Source of the DNA: Purshia tridentata
Taxonomy: Eukaryota > Streptophyta > Magnoliopsida > Rosales > Rosaceae
NCBI GenBank assembly: GCA_003254885.1
Contig: QANT01003821.1
Coordinates: 1 to 37,984, forward strand
Length of the DNA stretch: 37,984 nucleotides
Reading direction: 5' to 3'
In this document: in pieces, positions 21,474 through 32,222 of the stretch
Layout of the letters: every line of letters starts with the position of its first letter
Numbering within the stretch: the stretch's first letter is position 1
The notes under the pieces: model-generated
Database searches by the model: none
Told to the model about the DNA's origin: nothing
Seen by the model: the letters and a program-made list of their open reading frames with translations, nothing else
Position numbers and translations under genes: made by a program

Positions 21474-21900
21474 TTAGAGTCGGTTTGGTTCAAGTTTTAG
21501 AGGCTTGGGAATGAGAAATCAATTCCATTCTCACATTTGGCAAGTGCAGGGAAGGAAAATAATTTCCTGACTCAAGGGAATCTGATGCCCCTTTTGGGGA
21601 GAAAATGATACCCTTGCTTAAGCTTGGGTTTTGTTTTTCCCCCTCCTGGGAAAGCATTTATTGCATATTTTTTAGACAAATTTATCCTTAACAATTTTTT
21701 AAAATTTCAAATCTAGCCAACTATTTATTACATATTCTTTTTATACTCATATAAGATATAATTGAAAAATTGGATAATTTTTATTTCTTATTCCTACACT
21801 TACTAAACATAGGAAACCAAACACAATAATAGGAATCTTACATTCTTTTTACCCTGAAAAATGCATTGGAAATCAATTCCGGAAACCAAACGGGCCCTAA
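21474..21900. mobile_element. MITE-like element, about 427 bp
   Basis: The left end reads TTAGAGTCGGTTTGGTTC and the reverse complement of the right end reads TTAGGGCCCGTTTGGTTT, so the terminal inverted repeats match at most positions. Sub-terminal ATCAATTCC and GGAAT words also mirror each other. GGGCCCGTTTGGTT-type ends with an adjacent TTA/TAA are characteristic of Tourist-like (PIF/Harbinger) elements. No transposase is present. The flanking trinucleotides read TTA and TAA, as inverted rather than direct copies, so the target-site duplication is unresolved. Confidence 0.6.
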
Positions 21901-23389
21901 TAGGCGGTTTTCAATTAGTTTTATTAAGGATTGGGGTTTTGAATTAATTAAATTCAAAACAGGGGTTATGAATAGTTTATTTAATAATTTAGTTAAATTA
22001 CCCTAAAATTTTTGGCTTAACCCTTTTTTTCATTTTGTTAGTTTGTGCTGTACTGTTACTGCTTTGACCCATTTACCCGCGCAAGCATCCTCCAAACACG
22101 GACTACATAAGAGAATTTTGGAGGGTGGATTGGATACACTTGTACTTGTAAAGCCAATTAATATAACCAAGCGGACTACTACTAAGACTACGAGTAGGAG
22201 TTATGCTACAGGTGACATCTGATCCCTTTTCGTGTTAGTTTATTTCTTTCCTTCGTTCATTTCTGATTTTTGTCAAAAAAAGTTCTGGTTTTTATTTTTT
22301 GACTTCTAAATTTGATGGGTACCACTTACCGTGATGTTTGTAGTAAGAAAATCTTACCTTTCTGTTCTGTTCATGAAGAAGTTTTTACCTTTATTTAGGC
22401 ATTTTGAGAACCTGGTGTTACTTTTCAAGTAGAAATTAACTTTATAAGATATAATGATTTGAAGGCATTACTGTTTTTTGATCGAGTAAATGCATGTGGA
22501 AGTTTCTGTCAGCCTCAGCCCAGAGATGGGCACTGATTAGGGTTGTCTTGAGGGTCTGTGGAATTGGCTTAAAATGTGGGTTTGCATCATTTAACCACAT
22601 TCTGTTGAAATTATGGGAGAGGCAATGGACTGGAGTCTGGAATAAAATAACAGAGTGCAAAGGTCAATCCTGCTCACAAGTGTTTACAGAAGTTCTCACT
22701 CTCCCGTGATGTGCTGAGTGATGCATTTTCATGTTAGTGCGGATTTGTTTTAGTGTTTGATCATGAACCCCATAAGTTGATTATACTCATGATCATCATC
22801 AACTTGCCCTAATATTAACCTAGGCAAGAAAAATTTTAAACAACTATGTTTTCACATTTGCTATTTGTGTGATCGCCTTGAAAAATAAGATTGGTATTAC
22901 TGAGTACCATAGTTCTATATTCTAAGATTTCAGGCCATGTAAGTTCTTCTTGTCACTTGTTTATCTGTGTTTCACTGGCAATATTAGAACAATTTTGATA
23001 TAGTTGCTGCTGAAAATGAAATCAAGGAACATGCATGTCCATCTCTAAAGCCTATATTTATAATTTGTGTGATCTTTTCATGAAGCTTTTGTTCATGGTT
23101 GAAATGTGTCTATATATCTTTCTCTAATTAACCTAAACCCTAAAATTAATGATCTGGAATGACTTGATTGGAAGCAAAGGTTAAAATTTTCAAACACCAA
23201 GAGTTTAGTGTGCTATACAGTGGCTCTTGGAGGTTTTGAGAACAATATTGCACTTCCATATAAACAAAATTCCAAAAGGTGGGCACTAGTATTACTATAA
23301 TTGTAATGCTCTAGTTAATTGTTCCTGATTTGAGAAATCAGTTTTGGATGGCTATATTTCTGTGATTCATTGTTAAAGAGTAATAAAAA
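21901..23389. other. Intergenic DNA, nothing firmly recognised
   Basis: The open frame at about 22494-22709 has no resemblance that I can name. I looked for an F-box N-terminus that would complete the pseudogene downstream and did not find one. Confidence 0.45.
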
Positions 23390-24720
23390 TTGAAGAGAAC
23401 AAGCATCCAAAAGTTGACCATATATGAAACTGAGAAGGAATATATGAAAGCGATTTTCAAATTTCCAGAGGTTCAGACAGTTGTCAGATTATGGTATTTG
23501 GAGTTAGTCACATATTTTTATTACTTAGGTGGGTTTCTAAATATGATTATTGCTTTTATAATTCATCCTCACTAAATGAGGCTGAGATTCATCTTTATTC
23601 TTACCGGTGGTATAAGCTTCTTAGAGGGCTCTCTAATGTGAAGCACCTAACTATCTGTTCTTTTGCCTTTGAGGCATGTTTGCTTCTCCTTTATTTGATT
23701 ACAATTGTTAATTTGATCTGTCGATATATTGTGTTTTTTTCATTCAAGTCCTATGCCGCAAATAGCTTGTCTAAAATCACTAGTCTTGATGGTGGTTCCA
23801 ACTGAGGCATCAGAAATCCTTGCTCGGATGCCCTCGTTCAATGATCTAGCGAGTTTGGTATTAGAATCAGGACCAGAAATTGGTAAAAAATCACTATTGA
23901 GGACGTTCCAAAACTGTCCTTGTCTTCAAACTCTGTCATTCCTTGAGGTAACTTCACAATGTATTCTCTTGTGTTGTGTTTTTCTGTAATGTTGTTAAAA
24001 TGGCTGAATGTCGATGGTTTAGGGTAAAAGAGATTGGCTGAAGTGATTTCTATTGATATTGAAATGAGTGTTATATACACACACTGATACAGGGTAGCAA
24101 TCAATACATGACAGATTTACAGCAAGAATAAATCAGATACATTTAATGAAAAAGGTCAACTTTAGCTAAAATAGGAAAGGAGATCAGCCAGGCCATATTA
24201 GCTGATCTCTGCCTTTGTATGCTGCTGTGATGACGGCAGAACATCTGCAGATGAGGAGGAATCCTTATTACGCCCCCGCGAGATGGTGTTCCTATCGGAG
24301 ACACCAATCTTGGTACGAAGGAGATGAAAGCGGTGGGGTGACAACGGTTTTGTTAAAGCATCGGCAAGCTGATCAAGGGTGGAAACATGAGAAACCTGTA
24401 GTTGACCACGAGCAACACGATCACGGACGAACTGAAAGTCAATCTCAATATGCTTCATACGAGAATGAGCATGTATTTGGATCATGCAGAAGACGGGGTG
24501 TTGGAACCACTGCCTCCATGTTTCTTGTCATGCCTTAAAAAGATTAGAGCCTATTAAGTTTTTGGAGACAAGGAAGAGTTTTATGCATAAAAGGTTTTGC
24601 TAAAGAATGCAATATGGTCTTGAAGAAGATGGTTGGTTATTGCTGAGAATGTAAAGGATGTTAAAAAAACGTTTATCAGATCTCCCCAAAGGGTCCGAAA
24701 GCTGTGGTTGATATTCACAA
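23390..24720 (+). pseudogene. Decayed F-box/LRR/FBD-type gene, disrupted
   Basis: Fragments match the C-terminal half of plant F-box/FBD/LRR proteins. An LRR piece with YKLLRGLSNVKHLTIC (about 23540-23665) is followed by an intron-like gap to about 23749. A second LRR piece then reads PSFNDLASLVLESGPEIGKK and ends in QTLSFLE at a GTAACT donor (23949). After the copia remnant an FBD-like piece begins (EPLPPCFLSCLKKI, from about 24486) and meets a stop, then continues through frameshifts to LPKGSESC at about 24705. Frame changes, in-frame stops, loss of the F-box N-terminus and the inserted element show it is not functional. The 5' boundary is approximate: a weak LRR-like segment starts near 23390. 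Related genes may exist elsewhere in the genome. Confidence 0.7.
24035..24485 (-). mobile_element. Truncated Ty1/copia retrotransposon tail: RNase H end plus 3' LTR
   Basis: On the minus strand, 24485 down to 24198 encodes the last 95 codons of a copia polyprotein. The RNase H end is recognised by KHIEIDFQFVRD and the VSTLDQLADALTK motif. The probable 3' LTR follows: TGGCTGA at 24190 (minus strand) and TCAGCCA ending at 24035 would be inverted LTR ends, giving a short LTR of about 156 bp that includes a CAATATCAATAGAAATCAC tail. The 5' part of the element, including gag, integrase, most of reverse transcriptase and the 5' LTR, is missing. The break at about 24485 abuts the FBD part of the pseudogene, so it lies inside that gene. 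The short LTR length is inferred only from the matching ends. Confidence 0.75.
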
Positions 24721-26949
24721 ATGGATACTGGCTTTATTTTGAGAACCATCATTTTCAAATATTTTAATCTATAAGAGAGGCAGGGAGGCCTATTATACAA
24801 TTGCAAAAACACTTGGCACATGCATTTTCTTTAAAGATTCAATGGCAAGTCTTCAACATACCAGATCATAACCAATGGTCAAGGCTACTTACTGGTCATT
24901 TGATGGCTTGATTGTCTCATTAATTCAAAGCTAACTAACATAACTTTTTCATTCCAAAATCTATAACATTATGGCCTGGCCAGCCAATTATACAGTTTTG
25001 TGAACGTTAGATACCATGAATCAAGCATGTATGCTATGTACCCACCTAACATAGAAGCAACTTGAAAGAAAGAAAGGTCCTCTCATTTCTTTCGAAAATT
25101 TATTGTGTATGTCTGTAACACCGCATTGCATGCCAATATATTATTACTAATTCACATAACATATTATAATTTATATGAATTGATAACCCTACATCAACAT
25201 GATTTCATCTATTTGAGCCATCACCAAAAACTCATGCCTGTGAAATTACAGCTCATGGCTCCAGGGTCAAACAAAGACACCCTTAATGCAAGCAAGCATG
25301 CTGTTATTATCAGCCAGACAGACCCAACTAGGCCTACTTTGTAACACCTTCGCACTTGCACCAGAGCCGTCAATAAATACCCTTTAATAGCACTTTCTCT
25401 TCCATCGTCCAAAATTAATGCATGTAATGAAATAAAAATAGGAAATCACATGTACTAAAATAAAAACTACTTGGCTTGGCATTTATTTTCAGCTTCATAC
25501 CTAAAGTGTCTTGCAACAAGGCCCCAGTTGCCAGGTAACGTCTTTGACAATGAGATTGTTTTTTTGCTTCTAGTTGTCAATCATTCAACTCAGGGTGTTG
25601 TCGTTTACATGCAGATCAATAGGGACTTGCAATGAACTTGCGGTCTAGGATTTGCAGCAGATGGAGAAGTGTTGTGTTTGGTTACATCAATCTTGGAGGG
25701 CTTGAATGGAAGTAGGTGAGTTAAAAAACAAAGGGGGGAGGTTTTGTTTTTTTGCCAGTCATTGGAATTTGATGTTGAGTGAATGAGTAGTGGTGTCTGC
25801 ATTTCCAAATAATGATGGCTGAGATTTTTTTGGAAGCAAATAAGAGAGAGGAAAAAATCAAAGGGAAAACTATTTCCTTAGCCGACAACCCTGAATCAAT
25901 AAACCAAGTTGTTATGAGATTTTGGGTAGAAAAAATGTGATAAAAATAAATTGTTCAAGAGTTTTAGCATGTTCAATATTCTGAAGTTTTGGTCATATGC
26001 CCATAATTTGCAGGAAATTTCTCAACATTCTGTTTATTAAATATGAAAAATTATTTAACAAAACAGAGGTAATGCTGAAAAAAATTTCAAAATAAGGCCC
26101 TGATCTTTGCTAATGAAAATAACTGAAATTTTTTTTTTGTCTAGTTTCAATTTTTTGAAATCTTGGAAATGTTCATTAAGACATAATCAAATATGAAACT
26201 TCATACACCTTAAAGTTCATAAGATAGGATGAAAAGAGAGTTTTTTTGAGTTACTTATACTCATTATGCCTGACATTGAATAGGCAGGGGATTCACCTTA
26301 TCAATATCTCAAATCAATGATGGGTTCTATATTGTCGCCTAAACGGGCAACCGAATCGGACCAAACCATTTGTCAGGCTATTGTTCTCTTGTTTTGTTCC
26401 CTAAAAGTAAGGTAGGTTGGGATTGGATAAATAACTAGTTAATTTACCAATCAACAAACTGCAAAATCAAAGCAAAGTGAACCTCCTAGATCCTCCACAT
26501 ATGAGTTTAGAAAAAAATTCAAGCAAATTAAAATAGTATACTTATTTTTTATATTAGTTTTGTATTTATGGTTCAAATGATGTTTTTAGAGTTCTATTAA
26601 AATTATAACTAAATGAAAATTTAATCATAAGTACAATATTAACAGTAAAAATATAACCTCAAGGGTGTAAAGAAATTTTTGTGTTTATTTCGCTCATCAC
26701 GTAACCGTAACGAGAAATATCCCCATCCCATAATCCTAAGGTGCCAACCTGAAACTGCACTTTCCAATATGTTTTTAACTCCCAAGTTTTAAGGGTGAAA
26801 GAGAAACAAGGATATTTTAGTAATTTGAGGTATAAAATTAAAATTCTTGCTTAACAGTTTGTCACCACCCCAACATGAGTGTGAAACAGCCCTTAATGTC
26901 GCAGCGCTGAATGGTCAAAATTCCATTCAACTCCTCATTCCCCCACTCA
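24721..26949. other. Intergenic DNA, no gene recognised
   Basis: This 2.2-kb stretch contains only short, family-less open frames (for example 25605-25808 minus). It is AT-rich and no repeat with definable ends was seen. The part nearest 26950 presumably holds promoter elements of the translocator gene. Confidence 0.55.
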
Positions 26950-26957
26950 TATATAAG
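26950..26957 (+). promoter_or_regulatory. Distal TATA box of the GPT gene (candidate)
   Basis: TATATAAG is followed after about 30 bases by a C/T-rich stretch (26965-27080) that looks like a plant 5' leader. If this was the ancestral core promoter, the solo LTR at 27088 was inserted about 100 bases into the leader. The leader without the LTR would be about 240 bases. Confidence 0.4.
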
Positions 26958-27087
26958 TACTCCTCTCCTGCCCTCTCACTTCAACCCCAGGAAAGACCGT
27001 TTCAAAGCTTTCCTCTATCACTACACTTTCCCTCTCTTTCTCTTTGGCTTTCTCACCCTACTTTCTCTCCAAGCCCACCGAACCCTC

Positions 27088-27675
27088 TGTTAGGACTGAT
27101 AGCTTAATAACTCCACCAGTCTACACCTGCAATGAATACAAAAAATGGAATGGCCCAGAAGCATTTACACAAACAACCAACACAGATTTATAGTGGTTCG
27201 GCTCAACTGCCTACATCCACTTTGCACACCCACTTTCACTAATATGATAGAAGAAATTACAAAGAATATGGATCAGCTGATACCACATCCATCTATGAAT
27301 CTCTCTCTTACACCTCTCTCTGATTCTTTGCTTTGACTCTCTCTAACATACACTCTCTGCTTGCTCTTCGTAATAGCAAGCTTCTCTGCTTCACGGAAAG
27401 GAAATGCAGCAGCCTGAGTATTTCTTCGCACACTGAGAGACTCACACACAGAGAGAAAAAAAAGACACCGACACCACCCATTTTGTTCTGATGATGCCTC
27501 TTCTATCTCAGCCTTTTTCTTCTTAGGATCCGCTACAGGCCCCGACAGCAAAACCAACGGAAGGAATATCATGATCAGAAAAAAAAAGAAGGGGAAGGCT
27601 GAAATGATGCTGTCAGATAGTGGGTGGGCCCCCCCGCATAATGAAAGATGGTTTTGGGCTCCACCAATCATAACA
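27088..27675. mobile_element. Solo LTR, 588 bp, with 5-bp target-site duplication
   Basis: The element begins TGTTAGGACT and ends ATCATAACA, so it has TG...CA ends extended to a 5-bp inverted repeat (TGTTA/TAACA). It is flanked by CCCTC at 27083-27087 and CCCTC at 27676-27680, an exact 5-bp target-site duplication. An interior phrase (TTTATAGTGGTTCGGC and CTGCCTACATCC) is common in plant LTRs. No internal region is present, so it is a solo LTR left by recombination between two LTRs. It sits 143 bp upstream of the GPT start codon, between two TATA-like motifs. The minus-strand frame at 27273-27671 lies within it and is not a gene. Confidence 0.85.
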
Positions 27676-27695
27676 CCCTCTTCCCCTGACCAGTT

Positions 27696-27702
27696 TATAA
27701 AA
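27696..27702 (+). promoter_or_regulatory. Proximal TATA box of the GPT gene (candidate)
   Basis: TATAAAA lies 16 bp downstream of the target-site duplication of the solo LTR. Transcription from it would start near 27730 and give a leader of roughly 90 bases with no upstream ATG before 27818. It may be original sequence that gained promoter use after the LTR insertion, or it may not be used. Confidence 0.4.
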
Positions 27703-27817
27703 CAAATCCCATCACTTTTTTAAGCAACCAAGCAATCCCAAGAAACCATTTTTATTGCCTCTGGACCTCAAAGTTTGCACCTTGGGTGACTTCAACATCA
27801 ACCAACAATCACCTACC

Positions 27818-30613
27818 ATGATCTCTTCAGTGAGGCTCAGAACTCCGACTTTCACAACGTCCTCAGAGCTCTTGAACAACCAGAGGCCTTCAAGAAAGGC
27901 TCAGGCTCAGTTTCCTTCACTACCCAATTCCCAAAGTGCCCAAAAAAGCCTGAATCTGATCTCACACTGCTCCCAAAAGCCTCTTTACATTTCTTCCACT
28001 GAGAATTTCGCAAATTTCGAACTGGTATCCAAAACCCAGAAGCGTGTCACCAAGTGCAAGGCGTATGAGGCTGACAGATCGCGTCCCATCAATATTCCGC
28101 ACCAGCATTCGGGGCACGAGGCCGCTCAGAAGGCCAAAATCGGTATTTACTTCGCGGCCTGGTGGGCTTTCAACGTGGTGTTCAACATCTACAACAAGAA
28201 GGTTCTGAATGTCTTTCCATTTCCATGGCTCACCTCCACGCTCTCACTCGCAGCTGGGTCGCTCTTGATGCTCGTTTCTTGGGCCACGGGGATCGCCGAG
28301 ACCCCAAAAACCGATATGGACTTTTGGAAGACTCTGTTTCCCGTAAGCAAAAAATCATGTCACTTTTTTTTTCAGATCTTTATATTCTGTTTTAATTTCT
28401 TTGCAGCCAAAGAAAGCATTTGGGGTTGTAATTGTGGTTTCTTATTTGCATTGTTTGGTTTATGCGTGTGTGTAGGTTGCGGTGGCACATACAATTGGGC
28501 ATGTAGCAGCGACTGTGAGCATGTCAAAGGTTGCGGTTTCGTTCACTCATATCATCAAGAGTAGTGAACCTGCTTTCAGTGTCTTGGTTTCGAGGTTCTT
28601 GTTAGGCGAATCGTTTCCTGGGCCGGTTTATCTCTCACTCTTGCCAATTATCGGAGGGTGTGCGCTTGCTGCTGCAACTGAGCTCAATTTCAATTTAACA
28701 GGTTAGAGAAGTACTTCACTTATAAAAATTGTGGTTGATGGGACTCATTGGATACTGTTATGGAAAATTTTGAAGGGTGTTAATGAATAATGGTTATGGT
28801 TTTAGTACTTCTGGGGGTGTTAATTTGAGTGATCAGTACTAAATTATGCTGCTTTGTGCATCAGGGTTCATGAAAATTTTGTTTAATGGGACTCTACATT
28901 TACCATCTATTAGGGTGTTAATGGTTCTAGTTTTAGTACATTTTGGTGGGTGTTAAATACTAAAGTGTGCTGCTGTCTGCATCAGGGTTCAATGGGGCTA
29001 TGATTTCGAATCTGGCATTTGTGTTCCGGAACATATTTTCAAAGAAAGGAATGAAGGGGAAGTCTCTCAGTGGAATGAACTACTATGCTTGTCTGTCAAC
29101 GTTGTCTCTATTGATCCTGATACCATTTGCCATTGCTGTGGAGGGCCCCCAGGCCTGGGCTGCTGGATGGAATACAGCTCTTTCACAGATCGGTCCCAAC
29201 TTCGTATGGTAAGATACAATGCCCTACAGCTGTCTGTAAAATTGTTGTATTTTCCTTTCTGCCTTTTATCTGTAGCATTGTTCTTATAAGTGTTGGTTTG
29301 GTTAGTTTTCTATGCTTGATCTTTGATTCATTTGTTAATATTTTATAAATCTGGACATTGAAATTGGATTCAATTTCTTAAAATATTCTATAAAAAAAAA
29401 ATCATAGAATTTCATATATGTGGAAGAGTGGAAAATAAGATGATATGATTTGCACAATTGGGTTTCTGAATTTCTTGCTTTAAGGTGAAATCTGGCTGAT
29501 TAAAGCAGGTTATTGTTTTTTGTCCATTTAGTTGCAGCAGTAACTTTGTATAGAAGGCCTATAAACTGAGTTTTTATCATCTTCTATAATGTTGACTTCC
29601 TTTCTCCTCAAGTGTTTTACTCATGAAATCTGTACATGTATATTGAAACAGGTGGGTGGCAGCCCAGAGTGTCTTCTATCACTTGTATAATCAAGTTTCA
29701 TACATGTCCCTTGATCAGATATCTCCCTTAACATTCAGCATTGGGAACACAATGAAACGGATATCCGTCATAGTCTCCTCCATCATTATCTTCCACACAC
29801 CTATTCAAGCCAGCAATGCCCTTGGAGCAGCCATTGCAATTCTTGGCACCTTTCTCTACTCACAGGTACATTCCTCACCTTCTTATATAAGTATGTTTTA
29901 CTGAGCATTGTAGATAAAATAATTAGTTTTACGGCGGATAAAATATTAAGTGTCATATTTCTTAAATTGAATTTTGACTAAAGTTCCACATTCATACAAT
30001 GATATAAACCGAGTGGTTAAGTTAGAGATAATTTTGCTTCAAGGTGGAATTTGGGTCATGTAATCCCCTAAGAATTGGTATCAGAGTGCATAACTATTTC
30101 CGAATTGGAAGTCACCCTGTATATGCCACCCTAAAGATGGTTAAGTTGGGGATAAACATGGACTTGTGTAAGGTAGGAATCTGAAGTTTATCTTGGGACC
30201 AAAATGTCAAATAGTATGTGTAGACAAAAAAATTTCTTTTGTTTTCATTCTGCATTCTATGTGCCACTTGTCTTTATGATGACAAAAACCACCAGAAGGT
30301 AGCCACTTGTCCTTGTGGTGAAAATGTTTCATGCTTTTTGAATTATCATGTTTTACCTTGGTGATGTGAGTGAATTTGCTCAAGGCACTGGCTTGTGCAG
30401 ACCACCCAAGTTACAGACATATAAGTGAACAGCAGTGATAGGGATGATTAGGATGTTTTATTTGCCATTTCAACTTGTAAAATGATCAATCTTTAAACTC
30501 TTTACATCATGCATTGACAACCCTTTTGAAGGTTAGAATTTTGTATGTAGTTAGAGATTGGCTCAATCTGGCTGACAATTTCCTATCAACTTTGCTTGCA
30601 GGTCAAGCAGTGA
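27818..30613 (+). CDS. GPT1: Plastid glucose-6-phosphate/phosphate translocator
   Basis: Inner-envelope antiporter of plastids that imports glucose 6-phosphate in exchange for phosphate, feeding starch synthesis and the oxidative pentose phosphate pathway. Five exons (27818-28342, 28476-28701, 28986-29208, 29652-29865, 30602-30613) join in frame to 399 residues, against 388 for Arabidopsis GPT1. Residues 1-80 are rich in Ser/Thr/Lys/Arg with few acidic residues, as in a plastid transit peptide; cleavage is likely near VTKC|KAYEADRS. The TPT/DMT transporter domain spans about 106-398 with several hydrophobic segments. It includes NIYNKKVLN, KVAVSFTHIIKSSEPAFSVL, NLAFVFRNIFSKKGMKG and GNTMKRISVIVSSIIIF. 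The last exon supplies only VKQ and the stop. The first ATG is used: it has no upstream ATG back to 27696 and begins the transit peptide. GPT1 and GPT2 cannot be separated with certainty. Confidence 0.93.
28745..28990 (+). repeat. Imperfect tandem duplication containing a decoy splice acceptor
   Basis: Within intron 2 of the translocator gene, two segments about 121 bp apart share GTGTTAAT, GGTTTTAGTAC, TACTAAA, TGCTGC and TGCATCAGGGTTCA words. The second copy runs into the true exon 3 start (CAG|GGTTCAATGG at 28985/28986). The first copy carries the same acceptor and exon-like start (CAG|GGTTCATGAA at 28864/28865) but no coding continuation. Confidence 0.7.
30076..30087 (+). mobile_element. 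Primer-binding-site-like relic of an LTR retrotransposon in GPT intron 4
   Basis: TGGTATCAGAGT matches, except at its last base, the plant LTR-retrotransposon primer binding site complementary to the initiator methionine tRNA (TGGTATCAGAGC). It sits in the 736-bp last intron. The surrounding 30000-30200 has TE-like phrasing but no coding remnant or clear LTR edges. It may mark a heavily decayed element. Confidence 0.35.
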
Positions 30614-30990
30614 GGAATTTAAAGATATCAAAGATAGTATGTAAACATAGATGATGAAGAGAGACAAGAGACTACTCGGCCTATAGATATGTTGAAGTAT
30701 TTAACAATCAATCACAGTGTGTCTGGCTATGGTCAGTTGACCAAATTGGTTGTGTCATCAAGATCATAGTGATGAACCATTGACTTGGCTCAAACAATCA
30801 TGCTCTGTAACATGGGGGACATGATAGAGACTTCCTTCTGTTCGCTGGTTGAGAAATTGTATTGTAGATTTTTGCAATAAATACGAACATTGTTTGTTGA
30901 GGCCTCTTAGGCTATCCCTTTTTGAGACAGAAAATATTAGTTGGAATTTTTTGATTTCATTGCTCATATAGACCCTGCCTATAATACTTC
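30614..30990 (+). other. 3'UTR of the GPT gene with AATAAA signal
   Basis: An AATAAA hexamer at 30876-30881, 263 bases after the stop codon, is a plausible polyadenylation signal. No long intron-like interruption is visible. The exact end is an estimate. Confidence 0.45.
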
Positions 30991-32222
30991 AAGCCATGTG
31001 CATTGGCAAGATATATATTCTTCTCAAAATAATGGGGTTTCAAACTCTCCTAAGGCCAAGGGTGAGACCCTGATTGTGTTTTTGGATACATATTGAACTC
31101 GGCCTGTTTAAAATAAGAAGCCTGGCAGGGTGGTCTGTGTCATATTGGGCTACTCTTTCAGGCTGACAAACTATATTTGGCACAATCACGACACAAACTT
31201 CATTAAACCAAGGTTAATTTGAGCAGCGGTCTTTCAACTATTTTAGGAGTTACATTTGGTCTTTCAACTGTTCTTTCAATTTCTAAGGTTATTGAACTTT
31301 TTCACGAGTGACACTTTCTTCTATTCCGTCAAAACAATTAGTTTTTTAATTAATTTTTTTAATTCATAGGGTTCTCAAACTTTTCCATTAGTCTCATTTT
31401 AGTTTATTCTCGCCACTTTTGTTACTATTCCGTGTAAATTACTAACATGACAATTGTGAGTCTCATAAATAAATGCTTACATGGATATAAGTGTAATTAA
31501 AAAGTAATATTAAAAATAATAAAATAACACACACTCTCTCTCCCCCTCTCACACTCCCTCCCTCCCTCAACAATTCTATACAAGTTCCTGGTACTTTTTT
31601 TTTTGGGCCAAGAAGTTCCTTGTACTTTTAACCAGCAAAAAATTAGAACGAAGATACCTGATTCCAAAAGCAGCCCAATTCTACATGCTATGAGCGAACA
31701 TAGAGTTTTCGTGCCATATTTGGCACAAGCTCAACTAAAGCCAAACATGAAAATTTGAACTTCATTAAACCAAACAAATAAAAAAAAGGTCGATAATGAC
31801 CCGATGATTAAGGCATGGTACGATGAAGAGGCACAAGCACGAATCAGTTTAGGGTCTGATACTGCGCGAGAAAAACTTAACTACACTCATTTTTTTTTCG
31901 TACCTACACTCATTAATTGTGTACAATGGGTCTCTCTTATATTGTATATACCATGTAACTAGGCCAAATAAATGTGAGAGACTAGTTGTATATACAACGG
32001 GAGTAAACAAGTTTTTCTGTCGTCACTTTAAACCAAATAAAAAAAATTGGAAACAAAGATACTTAATTCAATAAACAGCCTAATTCTACATGCTATCAGC
32101 CAATCAACTGTTGCACTACATAGAAGTTGCGTGCCATTGATGACCATGTAAGTATGTCATGCACATTTTTTTGCATGTGTAAATGCCTATTGGGACAATA
32201 TTTGGGTCACACCCCTAAAACA
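30991..32222. other. Intergenic DNA with a dispersed direct repeat
   Basis: No gene is recognised. An imperfect direct repeat of about 78 bp occurs at about 31632-31710 and 32034-32110: both copies contain AAAAAATT-GAA, AAAGATAC-T-ATTC, AGCCyAATTCTACATGCTAT. The 400 bp between them may be an inserted element flanked by host duplication, but I cannot set its ends. A CT/CA-rich tract lies at about 31531-31568. Confidence 0.5.

Noticed and set aside
24215..24538. 107-codon plus-strand frame
   Set aside because: It is antisense to the copia RNase H frame and runs across the junction into the FBD-like fragment, so it is not a gene.
25605..25808. 67-codon minus-strand frame considered as a secreted signalling peptide
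   Set aside because: It has no convincing signal peptide and no CLE, CEP, IDA or PIP motif at the C-terminus.
27273..27671. 132-codon minus-strand frame upstream of the GPT gene
   Set aside because: It lies entirely inside the solo LTR and resembles no protein.
27755..27817. N-terminal extension of the GPT frame
   Set aside because: It would start at TTG; the first ATG, at 27818, gives a normal transit peptide.
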